From Brevibacillus aydinogluensis (GTDB taxonomy: Bacteria; Bacillota; Bacilli; Brevibacillales; Brevibacillaceae), in assembly GCF_031954365.1 (NCBI RefSeq), contig NZ_JAUSVZ010000009.1: a DNA stretch of 64,000 bases; one strand, given 5' to 3'. The notes under the pieces were generated by a model. That model saw nothing but the letters and a program-made list of their open reading frames with translations, was not told the origin of the DNA and made no database searches. The position numbers were made by a program, and so were the translations under genes. Positions 27,053-35,014 of the stretch are shown here, piece by piece (within the stretch, counting starts at the first letter, position 1; each line of letters opens with the position of its first letter).

Positions 27053-27934
27053 ATGTATCGCTTGCTGCGTGCGGGAATGGTCATAACGGCGCTGGCGCTT
27101 CTGGCAGGCTGCAGCGAGAACGAGCGGAGCAAGCCGGTGACCCCTGCAGTGACAGCGGCCGCCATACCGGGTGACTTGACCTACCAAGACGTTCTGCAAA
27201 AAGGGGAAGTGGTGCACAACCTGGCGATGACAGCGGATGCCCGGCAGGTCTGGGTGGGGACCCACTCCGGTCTGTACAGCTCGGCCGGCGGCGGTTTGTG
27301 GGGACTTCTCTTCCCGCAGTTGGAGCAGGAGGACGTAGCGGGCTGGTATGTCGATCCGCAGAACCCACGGCAGATCTTCATGGCCGGAAGTGACGGGGTC
27401 ATGCGCTCCACAGACGGGGGAGAGACGTGGAATCGGGCGGACGAAGGGCTTCCCAAGCCGGCCAATATTCGCAGTTTTATCGGCACACGTGAGGGTGACC
27501 AGATCCGGTTGTTTGCCTTTGTCACCGGCGAGGGCATTTACCAGTCGTCTGACGAGGGTGACCAGTGGAAGATGTGGCTGCCGCTGGATCAGGAAGTGTA
27601 TGCGATGGATTACAATCCGCTGGAAGACCGCCTGTACGTGGCTGCGCAATACAATCTGCTCTATCACGAGAGCGGGCAGTGGTACACGGAAACGGTACCG
27701 AATGTGCAGCAGATTTACTGTCTGGCCGTCGACCGGACGACGGGGATACTGGCGGTAGCCACCGAACAGGGCATCATGGAAAAAGAGGACGGAGAGTGGC
27801 GACCGCTTGCGGCCAAGGCTCCGGAAAAGCTGATCGTGGTTGCGCCCGGAGCAGGCCCGTACAGGTGGGTGGGCATCGGCGAATCTGCCTTTGTGTACGC
27901 ACTCACTGATGACAAGTGGACGAAGTGGAACTGA
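27053..27934 (+). CDS. Lipoprotein with BNR/Asp-box-like repeats
   Basis: A 293-residue lipoprotein predicted on the outer face of the membrane. The signal MYRLLRAGMVITALALLAGC ends in a lipobox. The body resembles a beta-propeller: DGVMRSTDGGETWNRADEGL and GEGIYQSSDEGDQWKMWLPL are two Asp-box-type repeats (S-x-D-x-G-x-x-W), and blades such as RQVWVGTHSGLYSS and DRLYVAAQYNLLYH precede and follow. Similar folds include photosystem assembly factors and sialidases, but no catalytic set is evident. It lies between ligA and the camS homologue, which are adjacent in many relatives, so it may cooperate with either. Confidence 0.82.
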   Translation: MYRLLRAGMVITALALLAGCSENERSKPVTPAVTAAAIPGDLTYQDVLQKGEVVHNLAMTADARQVWVGTHSGLYSSAGGGLWGLLFPQLEQEDVAGWYVDPQNPRQIFMAGSDGVMRSTDGGETWNRADEGLPKPANIRSFIGTREGDQIRLFAFVTGEGIYQSSDEGDQWKMWLPLDQEVYAMDYNPLEDRLYVAAQYNLLYHESGQWYTETVPNVQQIYCLAVDRTTGILAVATEQGIMEKEDGEWRPLAAKAPEKLIVVAPGAGPYRWVGIGESAFVYALTDDKWTKWN

Positions 27935-27993
27935 CCACCCAGGCGAGAAACAAGGGCGTTATGCCTGTTTGCAAATACAAGGGAGTACTGGTT

Positions 27994-29064
27994 ATGAAAA
28001 TGAAAAAACAGTCCAAGTTCTATTCACTGGCGTTGACGGCACTCCTGTCGGTTGTCACAGCGGGCTGCTCGTTTTGGCCCGGGGGCGGCCAGGAAAACAA
28101 CCTGCCGCCCAATCCCACCATCACTTCGGTGGTGGCGGTGTCGGAAGATTACTACGGGAGCATCGTTCCCTACAAACCCAACCAGACACGCGGCATGCTG
28201 GCAGGAAACAGCTACCGGATCGATTTCAGCCGCCTGGAGCTGGGGTTGATGGAAATTGCCCGTGATACGTTTCCCACGGACGAGTACCTGTTTCAGGAAG
28301 GGCAGCAGATAAAAGCGGAACAGGTCAGCGAATGGATTACGCAGTACAATATCAAAGCCCCGGACGGAAAAAAGAAGACGGGCTTGCTCGTCAATGTGCT
28401 GGAGCACGACTATCTGGAGAAGCAGCAGAAGCAGTTGGCCGGCATGGTGCTCGGCATCTCCCTGTCGCCGATCTACATGGACGCGACGGGCAAGGAGAAG
28501 ACCTACAATACGGATGAACTGCGCGCCAAAGGGCAGCAGGTGGCCGCCCGCATCGTGCAGGCGGTCCGCGCAGACAATCCGCAAATCCCGATCGTGCTCG
28601 CGCTCTACCAGGTGCCGGACAAAAACTCGACGCTGGTGCCGGGCCATTTCATCATGTCGGGAACCGTAAACGCCAATGAGACTGCCATTTCCAAATGGCA
28701 GCCCATTAACGAGGAATACTTCCTGTTCCCCAGTGATGTTGCGGAGAAAAATTATGCACAGCAATCGCTGCAGTTCGACAAGTTTAAGCGGCAAACGCAA
28801 AACTTCTTCGGAGAATACATCGGCATGACCGGACTTGGTCGATTCATGGGCGGCAAGTTGACGGAACTCACCATTACCGCAACAGCCGAGTACGATTCAC
28901 GAACAGAGGTGCTGCAGTTCACGCAATTTGCTGCAGCTGCGATTGATGAGGCGTTTGACAAAAGCGTGCACGTCAATCTGTACGTGCAGTCGATCAACCG
29001 GCCGTTGGCGATTTACATCCGACCGGCCAGCGGAGAGCCGTACATGCACATCTATCGTCAGTAA
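27994..29064 (+). CDS. camS: CamS family lipoprotein (YerH-like)
   Basis: A 356-residue lipoprotein of the CamS family. In staphylococci and enterococci the signal peptide of relatives is processed to a sex-pheromone peptide; in Bacillus the homologue is YerH. The lipobox is SVVTAGC after a Lys-rich N-terminus. Conserved segments are VAVSEDYYGSIVPYKPNQTRG, LELGLMEIARDTFP, KKTGLLVNVLEHDYL and FFGEYIGMTGLGRFM. ATG 27994 has AAGGGAG eight bases upstream; earlier in-frame starts lie in the BNR-gene overlap. A strong terminator follows. Confidence 0.9.
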   Translation: MKMKKQSKFYSLALTALLSVVTAGCSFWPGGGQENNLPPNPTITSVVAVSEDYYGSIVPYKPNQTRGMLAGNSYRIDFSRLELGLMEIARDTFPTDEYLFQEGQQIKAEQVSEWITQYNIKAPDGKKKTGLLVNVLEHDYLEKQQKQLAGMVLGISLSPIYMDATGKEKTYNTDELRAKGQQVAARIVQAVRADNPQIPIVLALYQVPDKNSTLVPGHFIMSGTVNANETAISKWQPINEEYFLFPSDVAEKNYAQQSLQFDKFKRQTQNFFGEYIGMTGLGRFMGGKLTELTITATAEYDSRTEVLQFTQFAAAAIDEAFDKSVHVNLYVQSINRPLAIYIRPASGEPYMHIYRQ

Positions 29065-29115
29065 AAACGTCCTGTCTATTGGCAAGAAGCCAGAGATACT
29101 TCATTTGTATATGAA

Positions 29116-29160
29116 AAAGCCGGTTTTCCCGCGTATACGGGGATGACCGGCTTCTGTTTT
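29116..29160 (+). terminator. Terminator of the pcrA-ligA-camS block
   Basis: AAGCCGGT and ACCGGCTT close a hairpin with an inner CCCGCGTATACGGGG, followed by CTGTTTTCG. Confidence 0.8.
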
Positions 29161-29172
29161 CGCAAGCAGCAA

Positions 29173-29188
29173 CTTCATCATGATGAAG
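29173..29188. promoter_or_regulatory. Palindrome, candidate enhancer site for a sigma-54 activator
   Basis: CTTCATCATGATGAAG is a perfect 16-bp palindrome, 145 bp before the -24 element of the rocA promoter, the usual distance for an enhancer-binding protein such as RocR. A second weaker inverted repeat, TGCA...CACTATAGTG...TGCA (29298-29320), is nearer. Confidence 0.5.
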
Positions 29189-29332
29189 ATATCAAGTGAA
29201 GTAAATAAGGAGACACTTTTGTCTACGTGTGTTCAGATAATTGCACATTTTTGTTCATATCCAATTCCATTTACGGACTGTTGCTTTTCGGTAAAAATGC
29301 AAACACTATAGTGGTCTGCAGGTCGTACAAGG

Positions 29333-29350
29333 TTGGTATGATCCTTGCAT
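29333..29350 (+). promoter_or_regulatory. Sigma-54 (SigL) promoter of rocA
   Basis: TTGGTATGATCCTTGCAT has GG and GC exactly ten bases apart, matching the -24/-12 consensus TTGGCAC-N5-TTGCA except for the CA of CAC. It lies about 48 bp before the rocA start. B. subtilis rocA is also SigL-dependent, which supports the call. Confidence 0.78.
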
Positions 29351-29397
29351 ATAATTTGTGATGACAATTTGGAGAACATGATAAGGAGGCGTCACAG

Positions 29398-30945
29398 ATG
29401 CAAGTGGAATTCAAAAACGAGCCGTTTACCAATTTTAGCTTGCCGGAGAACAAGAAGGCGTTTGAAGAAGCGCTTGCCAAAGTGGAAAGCGAGCTGGGCC
29501 GCGAGTACGATCTGATCATCGGCGGCGAGCGCATCAAAACGGAAAAGAAATCCCGCTCCATCAACCCTTCCAATAAAGAACAAGTGATCGGGATCGTTTC
29601 CCAGGCCGATCAGGCCCTGGCGGAAAAAGCGATTCAGGTTGCCGCTCAAACCTTTGAGAGCTGGAAAGCTGTTCCGGCGGAAGCGCGTTCCCGCTACCTC
29701 TACAAAGCAGCTGCCATTCTGCGCCGCCGCAAACACGAATTTTCTGCGTGGCTGGTCAAGGAAGCAGGCAAGAGTTGGGCAGAAGCCGACGCTGACACGG
29801 CGGAAGCGATCGACTTCATGGAATACTACGGACGCCAAATGGACAAACTGGCTCAACGCCATCCGCTGACCCGCATTCCGGACGAAGACAACGAACTGTA
29901 CTACATCCCGCTGGGCGTTGGCATCGTGATCCCGCCGTGGAACTTCCCGCTGGCGATCATGGTGGGCATGACCACGGCTGCAATCGTAGCGGGCAACACG
30001 GTTGTGCTGAAGCCGGCATCCACCACGCCGGTCATCGCTGCGAAGTTCATGGAAATCCTGGAAGACGCAGGCGTTCCGGCGGGTGTCGTTAACTTCGTGC
30101 CTGGTTCCGGCAGCGAAATCGGCGACTTCCTCGTGGAGCATCCGCTGACCCGCTTCATCAGCTTTACCGGTTCCCGCGATGTGGGCCTGCGCATTAATGA
30201 ACTGGCGGCCAAACACCGTCCGGGCCAAAAATGGATCAAGCGCCTCGTTGCCGAGATGGGCGGTAAAGACTCCATCATCGTAGACAACGACTGCGATCTG
30301 GAACTGGCGGCGCAAGCCATCGTGACATCCGCGTTTGGCTTCTCCGGTCAAAAATGTTCCGCATGCTCCCGGGCGATCGTTCACCAGGATGTATATGACC
30401 AGGTGCTGAACCGCGTCGTGGAGCTGACGAAACAGCTCACCGTCGGCGATGTTCGCAATCCGGAATTCTTCACAGGTCCGGTTGTTGACGAAAAAGCATA
30501 CAACAAGATTCTCGAATACATCGAGATCGGTAAACAGGAAGGCAAGCTGATGGTCGGCGGCGAAAAAGGACCGGACAGCGGCTACTTCATCATGCCGACC
30601 GTATTTGCCGATGTTGATCCGCAGGCGCGCATCATGCAGGAAGAAATCTTCGGTCCGGTGGTGGCCTTTACCAAGGCACGTGACTTTGACCACGCGCTGG
30701 AAATCGCCAACAACACCGAGTACGGCCTGACCGGCTCCGTAATCAGCCGCAATCGCGCGCATCTGGAAAAAGCACGCACCGAATTCCACGTGGGCAACCT
30801 GTACTTCAACCGCAAGTGCACTGGTGCTCTGGTTGGCGTGCATCCGTTCGGCGGCTTCAACATGTCCGGTACGGACTCCAAAGCGGGCGGTCCGGACTAC
30901 CTGCTGCTGTTTACGCAGGCCAAACTTGTTTCCGAAAAACTGTAA
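29398..30945 (+). CDS. rocA: L-glutamate gamma-semialdehyde dehydrogenase
   Basis: A 515-residue NAD(P)-dependent aldehyde dehydrogenase that oxidises glutamate semialdehyde (pyrroline-5-carboxylate) to glutamate, the last step of proline and arginine catabolism. It has IPPWNFPLAIMVGMT, VLKPASTTPV, FTGSRDVGLRI, the catalytic Glu in AEMGGKDSIIV and catalytic Cys in GFSGQKCSACSR, and ends with HPFGGFNMSGTDSKAGGPDYLL as in RocA/PruA. AAGGAGG precedes the ATG. The sigma-54 promoter suggests induction by arginine, ornithine or proline through a RocR-like activator, which is not encoded in the window. Confidence 0.96.
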   Translation: MQVEFKNEPFTNFSLPENKKAFEEALAKVESELGREYDLIIGGERIKTEKKSRSINPSNKEQVIGIVSQADQALAEKAIQVAAQTFESWKAVPAEARSRYLYKAAAILRRRKHEFSAWLVKEAGKSWAEADADTAEAIDFMEYYGRQMDKLAQRHPLTRIPDEDNELYYIPLGVGIVIPPWNFPLAIMVGMTTAAIVAGNTVVLKPASTTPVIAAKFMEILEDAGVPAGVVNFVPGSGSEIGDFLVEHPLTRFISFTGSRDVGLRINELAAKHRPGQKWIKRLVAEMGGKDSIIVDNDCDLELAAQAIVTSAFGFSGQKCSACSRAIVHQDVYDQVLNRVVELTKQLTVGDVRNPEFFTGPVVDEKAYNKILEYIEIGKQEGKLMVGGEKGPDSGYFIMPTVFADVDPQARIMQEEIFGPVVAFTKARDFDHALEIANNTEYGLTGSVISRNRAHLEKARTEFHVGNLYFNRKCTGALVGVHPFGGFNMSGTDSKAGGPDYLLLFTQAKLVSEKL

Positions 30946-30958
30946 TCAGCGAGACGAC

Positions 30959-30990
30959 AAAGGCTGCCCCCATACGGGGCAGCCTTTTTG
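30959..30990 (+). terminator. Terminator of rocA
   Basis: AAAGGCTGCCCC and CGGGGCAGCCTTT with a CATA loop, then a T run. Confidence 0.93.
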
Positions 30991-31127
30991 CTGCTCCAGC
31001 CGCTCTTTTCGCCCGCAAATAAAACAAGCCCGTTGAAAAACGGACGAAAGAGTGGCTGGTGACCATTTATTTTGCATAGATGCCAAAAATTTTGGCATTT
31101 TCATTGATGTCTCTGTGATTGTTCATG

Positions 31128-32039
31128 TTACTTTTTGGATGGGGAGTAGAAGCGATAGTTGTTTCGCCCGCTGCTCTTGGCCTTGTACAGAGCCTGGTCC
31201 GCGTGGCGCAGCAGTTGATCCGTGTCAGTGCCGTCGTGGGGAAAGAAGGCGATACCGATGCTGGTGGTGATGGAAAACTGTTGCTTGGCAATCAACCACG
31301 GCTGCTGGAGCACGTCCAGGATGCGGGCTGCCACTTTGGCCGCCTCTGTCTCCGATTCCAGGGATGTCAGCAGGATAACGAATTCATCGCCGCCGAGGCG
31401 GGCGACCGTGTCCACATCCCGTACGCACGATGTCAGGCGTTTGGCCATCACCTGCAAAAACTGGTCGCCGACGTCGTGGCCCCAGGTGTCGTTGATATCC
31501 TTGAAGTTGTCACAGTCGAGGAACAAGACGGCCAGGAGTTGATTCGAACGCTTTGCCTTGGCGATGGCCTGCTGCATGCGATCCAGCAGCAAGCGCCGGT
31601 TGGGAAGGCCGGTGAGCATGTCGTGGTACGCCATGTGCGCCAGCTGTGATTCCAGTTTTTTGCGTTCAGTGATGTCCCGCGTCACGGCAAACACGTGGGT
31701 GCAAACGCCATTGCTGTCGCAGATGGGGGTGAGGATGGTTTCACCGACGAGTTCGCCGTAGGTGGTGAAATGGGTTGCCGTTCCGCTTGCCACCGCCTGC
31801 CGGTACATGCTGTTGAGGACGGCTGCCTTTTCTTCCAGATTGACCTCTTCGATCAGCTTTCCGTATGCCGCTTCCGTCAGACCAGCCGCCTGCATGGCGG
31901 CCGGGTTCATCAGCACGTAGCGAAAACGGGGTCCTTCTTCGACTGCCATGAGAAATACCATATCGGACATATGTTCAAAAAAACGGGTCAGCACGCTGCC
32001 GTACTGATTGATCAGCACCTCAATGTCTTGTTGTCCCAT
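31128..32039 (-). CDS. Diguanylate cyclase with PAS sensor domain
   Basis: A 303-residue protein that should make cyclic di-GMP from two GTP. A PAS domain spans about residues 18-125, ending in VFAVTRDITERKKLE, and a GGDEF domain covers 130-300. The active-site loop is ARLGGDEFVIL (GGDEF 216-220). The inhibitory site RDVD (207-210) lies exactly five residues before it, so product feedback is likely. No membrane helices are seen, so it acts in the cytoplasm. AGGAGAG lies nine bases before the ATG. A palindromic ATGCCAAAA/TTTTGGCAT hairpin at 31080-31098 follows its stop and may terminate it. Confidence 0.92.
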   Translation of the reverse strand: MGQQDIEVLINQYGSVLTRFFEHMSDMVFLMAVEEGPRFRYVLMNPAAMQAAGLTEAAYGKLIEEVNLEEKAAVLNSMYRQAVASGTATHFTTYGELVGETILTPICDSNGVCTHVFAVTRDITERKKLESQLAHMAYHDMLTGLPNRRLLLDRMQQAIAKAKRSNQLLAVLFLDCDNFKDINDTWGHDVGDQFLQVMAKRLTSCVRDVDTVARLGGDEFVILLTSLESETEAAKVAARILDVLQQPWLIAKQQFSITTSIGIAFFPHDGTDTDQLLRHADQALYKAKSSGRNNYRFYSPSKK

Positions 32040-32201
32040 GCCCCGGTCTCTCCTGTAGGTAAGCTTGTACCGCCATTATAGTATAGCAATCGCCCACCTC
32101 AAAATGATGAGACCATGGTCGGAGTCCGGGCTTTACGGCCCGTGTAAAGAAATGGTACAGTAGGGTTATGACCTTTGAACGGAACCATGAGGAGTTGTCA
32201 T

Positions 32202-33050
32202 ATGCGTAAGAAGCTGCTTCCCGGCTTGATACACCGCCTGCCGCAGAATGCGCTGTCGCGGACGATGGGGAAAATCACCGCATCCCGTTTCAGCCGGCTG
32301 GCGATTCGCCATTACATCCGCCATTACAAGATCGATCCGACCATTATGGAAAAGCCGGTTCATGAATATCGCACGCTGAAGGAATTTTTTACGCGCCGCC
32401 TGAAACCGGGGGCCCGTCCGATTGCTCCGGGAACGGATGTCGTCATCAGCCCCGTGGACGGAACGGTATCGCAAATGGGGGACATTCGCGAGGGGACGCT
32501 GATTCAGGCCAAAGGCAAGCAGTACAGCCTTGCCGAGCTGTTGGGCGACGCTCCGGAAATGGCGGAACGCTTCTACGGCGGCAGGTTCATCACGATCTAC
32601 TTGAGTCCGCGCGACTATCACCGCATCCACATGCCGGTGACAGGCAAACTGCTCCGCTACACGTACGTGCCGGGGCGCCTGTATCCGGTCAACCAACTGG
32701 GGATTGAACACGTCGACAGGCTGTTCGCCCGCAACGAGCGCCTCGTCACCTACATGAAGACGGAACAGATGGGCTGCGTCGCGCTGGTCAAGGTGGGTGC
32801 CCTGTTTGTCGGCAGCGTAAAAGTCGTGTACAACACCGCCACGACCAACGTCAAACACGGCCGGCAGACGAGCGGTCCGATCCTGGGAGAGCCCTGTCTC
32901 GACAAGGGAGACGAACTGGGCTGGTTTGAATTCGGGTCCACCGTCATCCTGCTGTTTGAATCCAGACAGCTGGAATGGGCGGACAACGTTTCCATCGGCA
33001 GCACGGTGCTGATGGGACAAAAGCTGGCACAACTGAAAGCAAGCGAATAA
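32202..33050 (+). CDS. psd: Phosphatidylserine decarboxylase
   Basis: A 282-residue proenzyme making phosphatidylethanolamine. Conserved segments are VISPVDGTV, IYLSPRDYHRIHMPV and GCVALVKVGALFVGSV. The self-cleavage motif is FGST (244-247, LGST in many relatives); the serine (S246) becomes the pyruvoyl group after cleavage. The protein is cytoplasmic-face membrane-associated and contains no clear helix. GAGGAG lies nine bases before ATG 32202; an in-frame start at 32175 lies ahead of that site. Confidence 0.94.
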   Translation: MRKKLLPGLIHRLPQNALSRTMGKITASRFSRLAIRHYIRHYKIDPTIMEKPVHEYRTLKEFFTRRLKPGARPIAPGTDVVISPVDGTVSQMGDIREGTLIQAKGKQYSLAELLGDAPEMAERFYGGRFITIYLSPRDYHRIHMPVTGKLLRYTYVPGRLYPVNQLGIEHVDRLFARNERLVTYMKTEQMGCVALVKVGALFVGSVKVVYNTATTNVKHGRQTSGPILGEPCLDKGDELGWFEFGSTVILLFESRQLEWADNVSIGSTVLMGQKLAQLKASE

Positions 33051-33072
33051 CCAGGCAGTGAATGCTAAACGC

Positions 33073-33104
33073 AAGCCCGAGAGCACGCTCTCGGGTTTGT
33101 TTGT
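33073..33104 (+). terminator. Terminator of psd
   Basis: AAGCCCGAGAG pairs with CTCTCGGGTTT (CACG loop), followed by GTTTGTCTTTT. Confidence 0.85.
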
Positions 33105-33149
33105 CTTTTCATATGATTTCCGCTCATAATCGAAAAATCCCGGCTGAAA

Positions 33150-33179
33150 TTGACTGAACCCGCTCTTTTCAAGTAAGAT
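33150..33179 (+). promoter_or_regulatory. Candidate promoter of gatCAB
   Basis: TTGACT at 33150 and TAAGAT at 33174 with an 18-bp spacer, 34 bp before gatC. Confidence 0.5.
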
Positions 33180-33212
33180 CAAAGTTATGTGATAGTTTCG
33201 GAGGTGGAATGG

Positions 33213-33503
33213 ATGAGCGCCATTACCCGCAGGGAAGTGGAGCATGTAGCCAACCTCGCCCGCTTGAAGCTGACCGAAGAAGAAGCGGAGCGATACACGA
33301 AAGACCTGAACGCCATTTTGGAATTCGCCGCCAAGCTGAACGAGCTGGACACGTCCAGCGTTGAGCCGACCAGCCACGCGACCGACGTAAAGAATGTCAT
33401 GCGCGAGGACGTGAACCGTCCGTCCCTCTCGCGCGAAGATGCGCTGAAAAACGCGCCCGACCACGAAGACGGCCAGTTCAAGGTACCGGCTGTATTTGAA
33501 TAA
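33213..33503 (+). CDS. gatC: Aspartyl/glutamyl-tRNA amidotransferase subunit C
   Basis: The 96-residue small subunit that stabilises the GatCAB complex, which turns Glu-tRNA(Gln) (and Asp-tRNA(Asn)) into the amidated form. Hallmarks are ITRREVEHVANLARLKLTEEE and the C-terminal REDVNRPSLSREDALKNAP, ending VPAVFE. GGAGG lies eight to nine bases before ATG 33213. First gene of gatCAB. Confidence 0.95.
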   Translation: MSAITRREVEHVANLARLKLTEEEAERYTKDLNAILEFAAKLNELDTSSVEPTSHATDVKNVMREDVNRPSLSREDALKNAPDHEDGQFKVPAVFE

Positions 33504-33536
33504 CCGCAGACATACAGGAGAAGGGAGGACACCATT

Positions 33537-35009
33537 GTGTCGCTGTTTGACAAGCGATTGTCGGAAATACATAGCGCTCTGCGCAAAAAAGAGCTGTCCG
33601 TCACCGACCTGGTGCAGGCGTCCATCGCCAGCGTCAAGGAGCACGACGAAGACATCCGTTCCGTTCTGTACGTGGACGAAGAAGGGGCCCTGGCTCAGGC
33701 CAAAGCATTGGACGAGCGTCTGGCCAAGGGAGGAGAGGAGCTGGGCCTGCTCTACGGCCTGCCTGCAGGCTTGAAGGACAACATCGTCACCAAAGGCGTG
33801 CGCACCACTTGTGCCAGCAAGTTCCTGTCCAACTACGACCCGATTTACGACGCCACCGTCACGAAAAAACTGAAGGAAGCGGACGCGGTGATTGTGGCCA
33901 AGCTGAACATGGACGAGTTCGCCATGGGCGGCTCCAACGAAAACTCCGGCTTTTACCCGGTGAAAAACCCGTGGAATACCGAGTATGTGCCGGGCGGTTC
34001 CAGCGGCGGTTCGGCTGCTGCCATGGCATCCCGCCACTTCTTTTTCACGCTCGGCTCTGACACCGGCGGCTCCATCCGCCAACCGGCCGCTTTCTGCGGT
34101 GTCGTCGGACTGAAGCCGACATATGGCCGCGTCTCCCGTTTCGGGCTGGTGGCGTTTGCGTCGTCGCTGGACCAGATCGGACCGATTACGAAAAACGTGG
34201 AAGACGCCGCCTACGTGCTGCAGGCGATTGCCGGCCACGACGAGTACGACTCCACGTCGGCCAGCGTCGAGGTGCCTGACTACCTTTCCGCATTGACCGG
34301 CGAGGTGAAAGGCCTGCGCATCGGCGTGCCCAAGGAGCTGATCGGCGAGGGCATCGACCCCGAGGTGCGCGAAGCAGTGCTGGCTGCACTGAAGCAGTTG
34401 GAGAGCATGGGCGCCACCTGGAGTGAAGTCTCCATGCCGCACACCGAGTACGCCGTGCCGGCCTACTACCTGCTCGCGTCCTCGGAGGCGTCGTCCAACC
34501 TGGCCCGCTTTGACGGGGTGCGCTACGGCGTGCGCGCCGAAAACGCCGACAACCTGATCGAGTTGTACAAGGAGTCGCGCAGCCAGGGCTTCGGACCGGA
34601 AGTGAAGCGGCGCATCATGCTGGGAACCTACGCGCTCTCGTCGGGCTACTACGACGCCTACTACAAAAAAGCGCAGCAGGTTCGCACCCTGATTATCCAG
34701 GACTTCACCAACGTGTTTGCCGATTTTGACGTGATTTTGCACCCGACCACACCGACCACGGCCTTCAAGATCGGGGAAAACATCGACGATCCGGTCAAAA
34801 TGTACCTGGAAGACATCTGCACCGTACCGGTCAACCTGGCAGGGCTGCCGGCCATCAGCGTGCCGTGCGGATTTGCCCAAAACGGCCTGCCGATCGGCAT
34901 GCAGATCGTCGGCAAGGCGTTTGACGAATCCACCGTGCTGCGCGTGGCCCACGCTTACGAACAGGCTGCCGGCCATTATCTGCGCAAGCCGGAACGGGTG
35001 AGGGGGTAA
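33537..35009 (+). CDS. gatA: Aspartyl/glutamyl-tRNA amidotransferase subunit A
   Basis: The 490-residue amidase-signature subunit that releases ammonia from glutamine. The catalytic triad region is visible: GLPAGLKDNIVTKG (Lys), VPGGSSGGSAAAMA and TLGSDTGGSIRQPAAFCG (cis-Ser and nucleophile Ser). KPTYGRVSRFGLVAFASSLDQIGP is typical of GatA. GTG 33537 follows GGGAGG by eight bases. It lies between gatC and gatB in the normal order. Confidence 0.96.
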   Translation: MSLFDKRLSEIHSALRKKELSVTDLVQASIASVKEHDEDIRSVLYVDEEGALAQAKALDERLAKGGEELGLLYGLPAGLKDNIVTKGVRTTCASKFLSNYDPIYDATVTKKLKEADAVIVAKLNMDEFAMGGSNENSGFYPVKNPWNTEYVPGGSSGGSAAAMASRHFFFTLGSDTGGSIRQPAAFCGVVGLKPTYGRVSRFGLVAFASSLDQIGPITKNVEDAAYVLQAIAGHDEYDSTSASVEVPDYLSALTGEVKGLRIGVPKELIGEGIDPEVREAVLAALKQLESMGATWSEVSMPHTEYAVPAYYLLASSEASSNLARFDGVRYGVRAENADNLIELYKESRSQGFGPEVKRRIMLGTYALSSGYYDAYYKKAQQVRTLIIQDFTNVFADFDVILHPTTPTTAFKIGENIDDPVKMYLEDICTVPVNLAGLPAISVPCGFAQNGLPIGMQIVGKAFDESTVLRVAHAYEQAAGHYLRKPERVRG

Positions 35010-35014
35010 GAGAG

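Noticed and set aside
24914..27667. 917-codon minus-strand open frame across ligA
   Set aside because: It is the antisense shadow of ligA and the BNR lipoprotein gene in GC-rich sequence; its product is His/Gln/Arg-rich low-complexity and has no motif, while ligA is certain.
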